Part shown: positions 1 to 8,376 of the stretch, piece after piece
Layout: each line of letters begins with the position of its first letter
How positions within the stretch are numbered: the first letter of the stretch is position 1
Source: Rhizobium sp. AC27/96
Lineage (GTDB): Bacteria; Pseudomonadota; Alphaproteobacteria; Rhizobiales; Rhizobiaceae
Length of the DNA stretch: 64,000 bases
Reading direction: 5' to 3'
Assembly (NCBI RefSeq): GCF_001692325.1
Contig: NZ_LXKN01000066.1
Location: 124,001-188,000, forward strand
Position numbers and translations under genes: made by a program
The notes under the pieces: model-generated
What the model was told of the DNA's origin: nothing
The model's database searches: none
What the model saw: the letters and a program-made list of their open reading frames with translations, nothing else

Positions 1-1838
1 AGGATGCCGAGTTCTCGAGCGGCGGTTTACTCTCGCTTGTCGGTCTGGGTAAGCGTCCGACGACGGATGAGATCTTCAAGCGGTTCCAGCGCGGCGTGAC
101 CGTCGAACGCGCGGGACTTACCTATGTCATCGATGTCAGCTTTGTATCCCGCTATCCTGACAAGGCGGCGCGGATCGCCAACGCGATCGTCAATCGATAC
201 AGGACCGGCCTTTCGGGAGAGCGGGAAACCGCCAATAGCGATGTGAATTCGCTGCTTGCCGACAAGATCAGCGGCCTTCAGAAAAATGTCAGCGACGCGG
301 AACGCGAGGTTGGGGACTTCAAGGTCACCCATAAGATACTCGATGCATCCGCCGGCGGCACGCTGCAATCGCAGATCGATCGGCTCACCGAGCAGTTGAG
401 CGGCGCTCGAAGCGACGCCGATCAGGCCAAGGATAAATATGCCCAGGCGGTTGCCGCCGGCACGTCGCCCGCCGGCCTTGCCAAGCTTTCGGAAATCCTT
501 TCCTCCGAAGCCACGGTGAAACTGCGCGAAAACTACAATCAGCGCGCGGCGGATCTTGCCAATTACGAAGCCACCTACCAATCGCGTCATCCCATCATCA
601 GAAGGCTTCGATCGGAGCTTGATGGAATGCAGGGCCTCATGGCCGTGGAAGCCCAGCGGATCACGCAGGAGTTGAAGGCGAAATCCGATCTGGCGGCACA
701 GAACGTCGTCACCCTTCAGGCCAAGCTCGATGCCCTGCGTCAGCAGCTTGAAAGCTCGGATGTCGCGCAGGTGCAGTTGCGGCGTTTCGAGGCGAGGGCC
801 CAGGCGGCCCGAACAGTCCTCGATGATTTTCTGAAGCGCGCCGAGGAGACCTCGCAGATGCAGGGCCTCCAGCTGCAGGAGGCCCGGGTCATAAGCTCTG
901 CGTCGCCGCCCGTGCAGCCGACATGGCCGAAACCATTGCTGCTGCTGCCGGTGAGCGCCCTGCTGGGCCTGATTCTGGGATGCGGCCTTGCTATGTTGCG
1001 CGGGCCCGTCGGTCAACGGGAAAATGACCCGACAACACCCATGCGCAACAGCCTGGAGGGAGTAGAGCCCCGTAAGGATAGTGTGCTTGATGTGGTGCGG
1101 TCGGAGCCCGTGCCCGTCAATCTCGGAGAATATCGTTTGCCGGGCGTTGCGGGCTCCGGCGCATATTCGAGCATCCGGGCGATGCGGAGACGCTTTTTTC
1201 AAGCCGGGAACGAAGCCTTTTCGCGTGATGTCCTGCAACTCATGCGGCGCATCATTCTTCACCTGAAAGAGCACCCGAAACCCTATGTGCTGCTGGTGTC
1301 CTCGCTGCACACGCCTCTTGCCGCAAGACTTGCCGGCGCCATGGTCGGCATTGGCCTTCAACAGGCCGAGCAGAGCGTGCTTGTGGTTGAATTTGGCAGT
1401 CAGCCGGGACTGGAAGCACCGAGGCGAAGCGCCAATAGCGTATTCGTCAGCGGCGCGAGCGGCCTTCGAACAATCGTTTACAACAAGGCTGCCCAGCGAG
1501 AGCAGATGGCGGAAGCTCGCCTTACCATCGATGACATATTGGCTGACGCGGGCTCCTTCGATTTCGTCCTTCTGATGGCTCCGTCACTCGTCGATAGCGA
1601 CTGGCAGCCGACGCTTTTTGCCGAGGCAGACCTCATGCTTTTCGCGCTCAGCCCATCGGAGGAGATGTCCGAGGCGGCCAATATGCTTCGACAACGCATC
1701 GATACCGATCAGATCGGCCGCAGTGCGACGCTGGTGATCGCGCCAACGGCCGTGGGCGTCGCCGAAGGGTCGGTGGTGCATCCCATTCGGCCAACCGACG
1801 ACGGAAATCGGAGCGGCAGGATTGCTGCGGGACGATGA
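1..1838 (+). CDS. Wzz/ExoP-like polysaccharide co-polymerase with degenerate kinase domain (5' partial)
   Basis: The reading frame is open from the window edge (first full codon at base 3), so the N-terminus and first membrane segment are missing; 611 codons are visible. The visible part has a long charged helical region (about 250-870), the usual periplasmic coiled coil of Wzz/GumC proteins. A hydrophobic segment rich in Leu/Gly at about 925-995 is the second transmembrane helix. A cytoplasmic domain follows. That domain has the fold pattern of bacterial tyrosine autokinases (LLVSS strand; FDFVLLMAP strand), but the Walker A glycine/lysine loop is replaced by SSLHTPLAARLA and there is no Tyr cluster at the C-terminus. 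It should control polysaccharide chain length or export at the inner membrane without kinase activity (inference). The stop overlaps the next start (ATGA). Confidence 0.82.
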   Translation, partial: DAEFSSGGLLSLVGLGKRPTTDEIFKRFQRGVTVERAGLTYVIDVSFVSRYPDKAARIANAIVNRYRTGLSGERETANSDVNSLLADKISGLQKNVSDAEREVGDFKVTHKILDASAGGTLQSQIDRLTEQLSGARSDADQAKDKYAQAVAAGTSPAGLAKLSEILSSEATVKLRENYNQRAADLANYEATYQSRHPIIRRLRSELDGMQGLMAVEAQRITQELKAKSDLAAQNVVTLQAKLDALRQQLESSDVAQVQLRRFEARAQAARTVLDDFLKRAEETSQMQGLQLQEARVISSASPPVQPTWPKPLLLLPVSALLGLILGCGLAMLRGPVGQRENDPTTPMRNSLEGVEPRKDSVLDVVRSEPVPVNLGEYRLPGVAGSGAYSSIRAMRRRFFQAGNEAFSRDVLQLMRRIILHLKEHPKPYVLLVSSLHTPLAARLAGAMVGIGLQQAEQSVLVVEFGSQPGLEAPRRSANSVFVSGASGLRTIVYNKAAQREQMAEARLTIDDILADAGSFDFVLLMAPSLVDSDWQPTLFAEADLMLFALSPSEEMSEAANMLRQRIDTDQIGRSATLVIAPTAVGVAEGSVVHPIRPTDDGNRSGRIAAGR

Positions 1839-2956
1839 GCGTAACGACCAGGCTATCATCGATGATGATGTCACGCCGGGGCGCTCTCACGCTGGCAGGC
1901 GGTTCCATCGTGGCCGCTTTTTCCAGTCCCGTGCGGGCTGCGGACAAGCGTCCGGTGCCGTCACGCGGGTTCAATCTGCCGGGCTGGCTCGATAGCAGCG
2001 ATGGTATCGCTCCGAGCGATGCGGTGCTTGAAGAGCTTCGCCGTCTCGGCTTCGAGACGATCCGCCTGCCCATCAACGGCGATCTCATCTCGACGGGTGA
2101 TGCGGCAGCACTTCGCCGTATCCGGGATGGCGTGACGGCGCTCGTGCGGCATGGCTTCGCTGTCATTGTCGATATGCATCCTTCGGAAAATCTTCACGCC
2201 GCCTTGCGTCTCGATTTCGACGCGGGAGCAGCGAGGGTGGCGCAGGCATGGACGGCGCTTCGCAGCGTCGTCGCCGACCTGCCGCCTGCCTCGGTCTATC
2301 CGGAACTGTTGAACGAGCCGCCCATGGAAAGCGAGGCGTGGCTTGGATTGCGCGACCGGCTTGCAGAAATTGTCCGATCCGGCTGTCCGCTTCACACGCT
2401 GATGTGGGGACCGTCCCCTTCGCAGGGCATATGGGAAATCGGCGAGACGCCGCCGCTTGCCGACGACAACCAGATTGCCGCCGTTCACTTTTACGCGCCG
2501 ACGGCTTTCACGCATCAGTGCGAAACTTGGGATTCATCGCCGCTTGCGCGGATTTCGAATCTGCCCTTTCCGGCAACGAAAGAAACGCCGAGCGTAGTCG
2601 AGCGTATCAATGCGCTGCGTACAGCCGGGGATGAACAGGCAGCGGCCTTGATTGAGGAGCAATTGTCGACGCCCTGGACGGATGCGGCAATCGCAGCCGA
2701 ATTCGCAGGGCTCAAGCATTGGTCCGAGACCTATGACTGCCCGGTGATCATGAACGAATTCGGCGTGCTGAATTTCTGTGTCGACGCGGAAAGCCGGACA
2801 TCCTGGGTTCGCTCCGTACGTCGCGCGGCGGAAGCAAACCAGGTCGGCTGGGTCTATTGGGAGCTCGATCAGGGTTTTGGCTTCATCAAGAACAGGGGCA
2901 GCACGGAGGGTTTCGATACCTCGATGATCGCGGCAATGTTCGGAGGCGGTGGCTGA
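1835..2956 (+). CDS. Glycoside hydrolase family 5 (cellulase-like), exported
   Basis: 373 aa. The N-terminus (SRRGALTLAGG, then a hydrophobic stretch to about residue 35) looks like a Tat-type signal peptide. The GH5 barrel carries the acid/base motif LNEP (Glu161) and the nucleophile motif MNEFG (Glu308), plus VDMHP and YWELD segments typical of endoglucanases. The start overlaps the stop of the upstream co-polymerase gene by ATGA, so it is translationally coupled to polysaccharide export. Secreted endoglucanases inside polysaccharide clusters usually trim or release the nascent polymer; a beta-1,4-linked glucan substrate is inferred from the family only. Length is normal for the family and both catalytic glutamates are present. 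Confidence 0.88.
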   Translation: MSVTTRLSSMMMSRRGALTLAGGSIVAAFSSPVRAADKRPVPSRGFNLPGWLDSSDGIAPSDAVLEELRRLGFETIRLPINGDLISTGDAAALRRIRDGVTALVRHGFAVIVDMHPSENLHAALRLDFDAGAARVAQAWTALRSVVADLPPASVYPELLNEPPMESEAWLGLRDRLAEIVRSGCPLHTLMWGPSPSQGIWEIGETPPLADDNQIAAVHFYAPTAFTHQCETWDSSPLARISNLPFPATKETPSVVERINALRTAGDEQAAALIEEQLSTPWTDAAIAAEFAGLKHWSETYDCPVIMNEFGVLNFCVDAESRTSWVRSVRRAAEANQVGWVYWELDQGFGFIKNRGSTEGFDTSMIAAMFGGGG

Positions 2957-3016
2957 GATGCGAAACGTATCCGGTCTTGCCGAACCGCAGCCGGCGCGGA
3001 TTGATGGAGGCCTGCG

Positions 3017-4558
3017 ATGAGCATCACGGGCGGCCATGCCGGCTTCAGTCCGGCAGCGCAGAACTCGCTGCGCTCGGATGCCGTGTTTCATCTGTTTATC
3101 GCAATTCTTTCGGTCATTGCGTCCGTTTCCGCCTTTGCAGTCTGGACACCGTTCGGGGTTGCGGCGACGTTTCTCCTGACATTGATCCTGTCAATCGCGC
3201 TACCTGGATGCATCCCCGCCGTTATTGCCTGCTCGTTCCTCTATCAAAACCTTGTGGTCGCGTGGTTCACGCCTTTCGTTCCCGATCACAATACGTTCGA
3301 TGCGCTTCGAGGGGCCAACTTCGTCATTCTGATGGCCGCCTTCGGCATGTTTTTCATCGCTTCATTCCAGTATCGCGTGCGTGCTTTGAGCGAATTGCGT
3401 CCGTGGCTGCTCTTCAGCTTCGTGTTGTGCGGGACGGTTTGCTTCTATTTCGCGCTTGGAGCGGTTCACGGAGGTCCCAAGGACGCGGTCATCTATTTCC
3501 GCAATACCATCACGCCGATCGCCTGCTTTCACATCGCAATCCTGGCTGCGAGCCTTTATCCCGTCGACTTGCGCAAGGCGATCTTCTGGCTCTGCGTCGG
3601 CGCGATCGCCTATGGCTATCTGGAACAGATCTTCAGGATGGATTTCCTCAGCCTGTTCCATGGCGATCTCTATATCCAGCGTGGCCTCAAAGCGCAGATC
3701 GAAGCGGGTGTTTGGGAGAAGCGGCTCCGGGAAACGGGCTTTGTGCTGCGCGGTCTCGAAGATACGATGATGACGACCTTCTTCAACATCAAGCTCCTAA
3801 GCGATCTGTTTCCACCGATCTTCCGCAATGGCGGTCCGAACTTTCACCCGATCAGCTATGCCTATGGTTTGAGTATCATGGCCACCTGGCTTCTGTTCAG
3901 GGGGCGTTGGCTGTTGCCGATCGCTGCGATCCCGCTGCTTCTGGTGATTGGTTCCAAGGGCGCCACATTCATGTTGATCGTCGCGCTCGGCGCACGGATG
4001 ATGTTGCGCCCATCCAGGGTGGAACTGACGCTTCTGGCCGTGGTCGTATTGGCCGGGGTGTGGACGGTCGCGGCAATCGCCTTTGGTGCGACGCATGGCG
4101 ACTACCATGTTCTCGGCCTGATCGCCGGCGTTCGCGAATTTCTCCATAACCCCCTGGGGCAAGGATTGGGCATTGGCGGGAATCTGTCCAGCACCAGTCT
4201 CAATCTCGATTGGGACCGGGCGCAGGGGGAGGGCGTGGCTTCGGTTCCTGTCGAAAGCGCCGTCGGCGTGATGCTCTACCAGATGGGCGTCGGCAGTTTC
4301 GTTTTCTTCGGCTTTCTGATTGCGCTTGCCGTGGCGGCGCGCAAGCAGCTCATCGCGACTGGCGATCCCGATTTTCTCTTTGCTTTCGTCACCATCGTCA
4401 CGATCACCTCCAATGCCGTATTGCAGGAGGAGGCATTCTTCTCGCCTCTTGCCCTCGGCTTCTGCCTTCTGCTGGTCGGTGTCTCGTTCGGTACGCGGTG
4501 GCGCGCAGTCGCAATCGCGAGAGGCCTGTCTTTGCAACGAAAGGCTGCCGAGATATAG
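3017..4558 (+). CDS. Polysaccharide polymerase/O-antigen ligase-like membrane protein
   Basis: 513 aa with about ten to twelve hydrophobic segments starting near residue 25 and ending near residue 490, typical of the Wzy/WaaL family. A large loop with GGNLSSTSLNL-type residues near position 390 corresponds to the long periplasmic loop of such polymerases. The start is fixed by a TGGAGG ribosome site at 3005-3010, 6 bases before ATG. It follows the GH5 gene by 60 bases in the same direction and is the probable repeat-unit polymerase or ligase of this cluster. The sugar polymer it acts on cannot be read from the sequence. Confidence 0.75.
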   Translation: MSITGGHAGFSPAAQNSLRSDAVFHLFIAILSVIASVSAFAVWTPFGVAATFLLTLILSIALPGCIPAVIACSFLYQNLVVAWFTPFVPDHNTFDALRGANFVILMAAFGMFFIASFQYRVRALSELRPWLLFSFVLCGTVCFYFALGAVHGGPKDAVIYFRNTITPIACFHIAILAASLYPVDLRKAIFWLCVGAIAYGYLEQIFRMDFLSLFHGDLYIQRGLKAQIEAGVWEKRLRETGFVLRGLEDTMMTTFFNIKLLSDLFPPIFRNGGPNFHPISYAYGLSIMATWLLFRGRWLLPIAAIPLLLVIGSKGATFMLIVALGARMMLRPSRVELTLLAVVVLAGVWTVAAIAFGATHGDYHVLGLIAGVREFLHNPLGQGLGIGGNLSSTSLNLDWDRAQGEGVASVPVESAVGVMLYQMGVGSFVFFGFLIALAVAARKQLIATGDPDFLFAFVTIVTITSNAVLQEEAFFSPLALGFCLLLVGVSFGTRWRAVAIARGLSLQRKAAEI

Positions 4559-4611
4559 TCGTTTACACGTAAATGACGGTAAGTTTAGAGGGTTCTTTTG
4601 TAAGTATTCGC

Positions 4612-4625
4612 AACAAATATTTGTT
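4612..4625. promoter_or_regulatory. Perfect 14-bp AT-rich palindrome upstream of acyltransferase-like gene
   Basis: AACAAATATTTGTT is a perfect inverted repeat in the AT-rich gap between the membrane protein (ends 4558) and the next start (4698). It lies about 70 bases before that start, a plausible operator position. No binding protein can be assigned. Confidence 0.4.
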
Positions 4626-4697
4626 AATGATGATGTAGTAATGTCTTTGGAAGAATGAAACATTGACCACCAAATCGGTAATATTCCGGAGTTAATC

Positions 4698-5585
4698 GTG
4701 GCTGTTTTAGGTGCATACCCTCCCGGACTTACTTGCCGGCCGATTGAAGACAACGATTGGGAAGGCATCATCGATTGCCTTGGCAGGAATTTTCCGACGC
4801 GCTCCAGAAGCTATTGGGAGCGGGCCATCGTCCGCATGGAGAAAAGGCCCATCGTGCCGGATCTCCCGAAATACGGCTTCGTGCTGGATATGTCGGGGCG
4901 GATCGTCGGCGTGTTGCTGGCGCTGTATTTCCGCCATGAGGGACAGGAAGGCGAGGAAGAAATTCGCTGCAATCTCTCGAGCTGGTCTGTCGATCCGGAG
5001 TACCGCGCCTTTGCCGGCAAGATGGTCATCGCCGTGCTGAGAAAAAAGAACGTCATCTATTTCAATGTTTCGCCGGCACCCGGAACAGAGAAGGTCAACG
5101 AGGCGCTCGGTTTCCGGCGGTACTCGGAAGGCCAGCTTGCGTTCCTGCCTATTCTAAGCTCAGTGAAGCATCCCTATCGCGTGCTGGAGGCCCGTTCCGA
5201 TCTTCCGGAAATGTCGATGCTTTCCGAAGGCGACAGAGACATTCTTCTTAAACATGCGGCCCTCGAATGCCGGTCGTTGATCTGTGTCGGCGAGGGCAAG
5301 GCATACCCCTTCGTGTTCAAGACGCGTCGGATCTTCCATGGGATTGTTCCGTGCTCCCAGGTCATCTACTGCCGTTCGCTGGAAGAGTTGAGCCAGTGCG
5401 CCGGTGTGCTCGGCCGTTATCTGCTGCGCAAGGGCATGTTGCTCGCAATCGTGGACGCCAACGCACCGGTGCCCGGTCTGACAGGCCGATATTTTGCGGG
5501 CAGCGGCGCGAAATACTTCAGGGGCCCGAAACCGCCGCCGCTCGGAGACCTGACATTTACAGAGCTCGTCATCTTCGGCTCCTGA
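4698..5585 (+). CDS. GNAT-like acyltransferase of the polysaccharide cluster
   Basis: 295 aa, no signal peptide or membrane helix. The N-terminal 150 residues have the pattern of a GNAT acyl-CoA acyltransferase: a start like LTCRPIEDNDWEGI, a central strand FVLDMSGRIVGVLLALYF, then LSSWSVDPEYRAF (the strand before the acyl-CoA loop) and NEALGFRRY (the usual motif after the catalytic core). The C-terminal half is less conserved. It lies 139 bases after the polymerase-like gene, separated by an AT-rich region with a palindrome, so it may have its own promoter. It probably acylates a precursor or a sugar of the exopolysaccharide; the substrate is unknown. It converges with the flavoprotein gene 34 bases downstream. 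Confidence 0.6.
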   Translation: MAVLGAYPPGLTCRPIEDNDWEGIIDCLGRNFPTRSRSYWERAIVRMEKRPIVPDLPKYGFVLDMSGRIVGVLLALYFRHEGQEGEEEIRCNLSSWSVDPEYRAFAGKMVIAVLRKKNVIYFNVSPAPGTEKVNEALGFRRYSEGQLAFLPILSSVKHPYRVLEARSDLPEMSMLSEGDRDILLKHAALECRSLICVGEGKAYPFVFKTRRIFHGIVPCSQVIYCRSLEELSQCAGVLGRYLLRKGMLLAIVDANAPVPGLTGRYFAGSGAKYFRGPKPPPLGDLTFTELVIFGS

Positions 5586-5619
5586 CGGTACAGCGAAACT
5601 AATCCAGGCAATCTTGCCT

Positions 5620-6843
5620 CTACAGCGCAGGCGATCGCGTGGTGAGTTTGGGGTGGCTACCCGCAAGGTGGTGCAGCCTTGCCGCAAGGGCAGGGCTCAG
5701 ACTTTCGATTGCATGCACCAAGCGGCGTCGAGCGAAATGGAATTGCCGGCGCATTTGCCAGCTAAAATCGGTGTTGGTCGCAAGATTGCGACGATGGTCG
5801 GCCAGTTCCAGCGCAAGAGTATCAATTCCGAGTTTTTTAGGATCATCGTAGTAGGCCGTGATCTTTGCGCGATCGATAGAGGCTTCGCTCATCCATTGTG
5901 GAATGTAGACCGTGCACAGACGTTCCACATCCGTCAGCAGCCGATTGACGCCGGCTCCGCTCGCCGGGCAGGAGGTCTGATAGGCATCTCCAATCAGGAC
6001 GACGCCATCCTGCCGGCAGTTCTCCGCGATGGTCATGTCGGTAAGCCAGCTGTCGATGCGGCCGACAATCTCGAAATCACCGAAGGTCTCGACAAGAGAG
6101 GGGAAGGCGGCGGCAAGGGCGTCCTTCGGATGTTCCTGCAACGACTTCACCCACGGGTCTCGCGGACTACGGAAGGCGAAGAGATTTGCCCTGGTCGTGC
6201 CTGGAACGGGAAAGAGATTGAGATGATCGATGCCATCCGAAGCGGCGTGATAGGTCAGAGCGGCGTGACGAAAGCTTTTTGCGCCGACAGGGCGAAGATT
6301 GAAGCCGAACGCAAGCGACCTCTTTTCATTGGTAGATCGGTGCGAGATGCCGAGGTCTCGGTGGAGGATGTCACCCATCCCGGAGGCAAGCACGAGAAGC
6401 CGCGCCGTAATCTCGTCCTGGCCGAGGATCGCGATGCGTTGGCTGCTTGCGCAGGTCTGTACGCGACTGGCCTGCCCGACGACGAAGTTCACCGTTTCTG
6501 GCAAGGTGGCCCGCATCGCCGAGACGAGCTTGTTGTAGAAAAATCCATAATGCCAGCCATAGGTTCGATCCAGCATGCGGCCGTTGTGCATGTTGACCAC
6601 TTCATCAAAGGCCGTGGCTGAAGCGGAGAGGGGGCCGAGGAGGCAAAGCCGGTGGAGCTGTTCGATCTGGTCCCCGCTTATCCTCTCAACGCGGAATTCT
6701 TGAGGAACGATGCGATGGCGATCGATCAGCGTCACGCGATAGCCGGCCCGGCCCAGTATGCAGGCGGCGATGGTTCCGGATAGTCCTCCACCGACGATGG
6801 CTATGTCTGTGTCCGTTTCGACAGGGGATCGTTTGGTCCTCAT
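5620..6843 (-). CDS. FAD-dependent oxidoreductase (tryptophan-halogenase/PHBH-like fold)
   Basis: 407 aa. The N-terminus has the FAD-binding Rossmann motif VGGGLSG (Gly18, Gly20, Gly23) followed by a TLIDRH strand end. Near residue 305 there is VVLIGDAYQTSCPASGAGVN, the second FAD motif (GD box) of the aromatic hydroxylase superfamily. The start was set at 6843 because its ATG overlaps the stop of the upstream glycosyltransferase gene as ATGA; the frame stays open further upstream, but only antisense to that gene. No signal peptide. The coupling suggests it modifies the same polysaccharide or lipid-linked intermediate as its neighbour, but neither substrate nor reaction can be stated. It lacks a clear halogenase WxWxIP motif. 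Confidence 0.72.
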   Translation of the reverse strand: MRTKRSPVETDTDIAIVGGGLSGTIAACILGRAGYRVTLIDRHRIVPQEFRVERISGDQIEQLHRLCLLGPLSASATAFDEVVNMHNGRMLDRTYGWHYGFFYNKLVSAMRATLPETVNFVVGQASRVQTCASSQRIAILGQDEITARLLVLASGMGDILHRDLGISHRSTNEKRSLAFGFNLRPVGAKSFRHAALTYHAASDGIDHLNLFPVPGTTRANLFAFRSPRDPWVKSLQEHPKDALAAAFPSLVETFGDFEIVGRIDSWLTDMTIAENCRQDGVVLIGDAYQTSCPASGAGVNRLLTDVERLCTVYIPQWMSEASIDRAKITAYYDDPKKLGIDTLALELADHRRNLATNTDFSWQMRRQFHFARRRLVHAIESLSPALAARLHHLAGSHPKLTTRSPAL

Positions 6844-7796
6844 TTCGAATACCTCAGGATCGCGTAGATGGCATAGGGATTGGTTGTGAGGTACCGCCAG
6901 AAAAGCCTGCGCGGCTCCATCATTGTGCGCCAGAGCCATTCGAAGCCGGCCTTCTGAACCCAGAGCGGCGCTCGCCTGGTCTTCTTGGCGAGATGGTCGA
7001 AAAGCCCGCCCGATGTCTTTATGATGCCGACATTTGCGAGCCGTGCGGCAAAGTCGTGCACGAAGATCTGTTCGCGCGGAACGCCGAGGCCAAGCCACAA
7101 TATGTCCGGCGCAAGCGCATTGATCTCATCCAGCTTCTTTTCCAGGGCCTCTCCCGAGAGATAGCCATGGCAGTGGCCGACGATGCGCAGGTTTGGATAG
7201 TTCGCCTGCGTCACCGCCACGGCCTTTTGGTTTTCCGTCTCGGTCGATCCTAGGAGGTAAAAGGAAATACCTTCCTTCTCGGCAAGCTCGGCCACGTCTT
7301 CATAGAGATCCGTTGTCGCCACGCGCTCGGGGAGCCTCACCCTGCATAGCCATCGTGAGGCCATGACAAGTGGCTGGCCGTCGGCCAGAATCTGATCGGC
7401 TTCGCGAAAGAGCTTGGCAATCCTGGCGTCGGCATGAACGCGCGCGACAACCTCGCCATTGGCCGAGGTGAAGTAGTAGGGACGGCTATCGCGGCGACGC
7501 TTTCGCGCAACCTCGATCATCAGAGACGCCGCACTGCGCCGGTCGACCACGGTGATGGGCAGGCCCCCTATCAGCACGCTTGGAAGAGGAGCAGATTCCG
7601 GCGGGAGAGCTGAGCCATGTTCCGATGCATCAATGAATTGCATTTGGCCTTCCGCATGGGAGGCCTCCCCGGCTAGCATGGAGCTGTTTGCGGATGCTTC
7701 GCGACCGGCAAGGTAGGGTACCCCGCCGCCATCGGTGATTGCGGAGGCAGTCATTGGATTTTTTTGAAAGCCTGTATCAATATCGTGCACAATCAT
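6840..7796 (-). CDS. WecG/TagA/CpsF family glycosyltransferase
   Basis: 318 aa. The core starts near residue 73 and has the family motifs: FTSANGEVVARVHAD (about 109-123), ILADGQPLV (about 136-144), FYLLGS, and LWLGLGVPREQ. These enzymes (GT26) transfer a sugar such as ManNAcA or Glc from UDP-sugar to a lipid-linked acceptor at the inner face of the membrane. A 70-residue N-terminal extension without recognised motif precedes the core, so a later start is possible. The gene is first of a two-gene leftward operon and overlaps the flavoprotein start by 4 bases. The AT-rich region upstream (7797-8030) should carry its promoter. Confidence 0.85.
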   Translation of the reverse strand: MIVHDIDTGFQKNPMTASAITDGGGVPYLAGREASANSSMLAGEASHAEGQMQFIDASEHGSALPPESAPLPSVLIGGLPITVVDRRSAASLMIEVARKRRRDSRPYYFTSANGEVVARVHADARIAKLFREADQILADGQPLVMASRWLCRVRLPERVATTDLYEDVAELAEKEGISFYLLGSTETENQKAVAVTQANYPNLRIVGHCHGYLSGEALEKKLDEINALAPDILWLGLGVPREQIFVHDFAARLANVGIIKTSGGLFDHLAKKTRRAPLWVQKAGFEWLWRTMMEPRRLFWRYLTTNPYAIYAILRYSK

Positions 7797-8376
7797 TACC
7801 CCTTGCTTGAGTAATGGTTAGCTAATATGAGCGTAGAAGTTAAGTCGTTTATTAGTATTTAGTTAATGTATAAAGTTCTAACAAAATGATATGCCGATAT
7901 GATGACTTTGGCTCGCGTCGTATCGGGATGTACGTGTCGAATAAAAAGCAATAAAAACATTGGCTTAAATGTTTTACGGTTTTAAGCTTTAGACCAGTAA
8001 AAATGCCGAGCCGGCTTATTGTCGATTGGTCGCAGAATTCGTGTCGACCATGCCGTCTATCGAGCATACTGCGCAGACCGTACTAAATTTAAACAGTATG
8101 AGATATTGTCGTGCGCATGAGTGGCGGCAGGATGAGAAACCATTATCCGCCATTCCACTGAGCGCTCGTTCGATACAACCAGAATGGCGGCCGTGCGATG
8201 GTCGACGGCTGCGGGCGGTCAATGCCTCGTCATGGTTGATTAAGCAGTTCGTTCAGTTCCTGCGATGCCGCTGCGGCGGATTTGCGCCTTGACGCAGGCG
8301 GATCAACTGCCGCATTTGTCGTTGCGCCCAGCTTTCGGCATTGTCGTGCCGCGGCGGAACGGTCCCGGCAGAAGAT
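7797..8376. other. Intergenic region between divergent wecG-like and lacI-like genes
   Basis: 580 bases without a credible gene. The left 230 bases are markedly AT-rich (runs such as TTTATTAGTATTTAGTTAATG) compared with the GC-rich flanks, as expected of a promoter region for the leftward glycosyltransferase operon. The right part is ordinary GC-rich DNA leading to the LacI-type gene. Only short unsupported reading frames are present; I see no RNA gene, repeat or clear terminator. Confidence 0.5.

Noticed and set aside
27..1361. Long open frame on the minus strand opposite the co-polymerase gene
   Set aside because: It has no recognised domain and lies wholly antisense to a well supported coding frame; GC-rich DNA creates such shadows.
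2857..4149. Long plus-strand frame overlapping the membrane-protein gene
   Set aside because: Its product is Arg/Cys-rich without domains, and the alternative frame has membrane helices and a ribosome site.
6844..7098. N-terminal extension of the flavoprotein frame
   Set aside because: It runs antisense-like through the glycosyltransferase gene, precedes the FAD motif with unrelated residues, and the ATGA overlap gives a better start.
8341..8376. Upstream TTG start for the LacI regulator
   Set aside because: It would add residues before a helix-turn-helix that normally begins within the first few residues.
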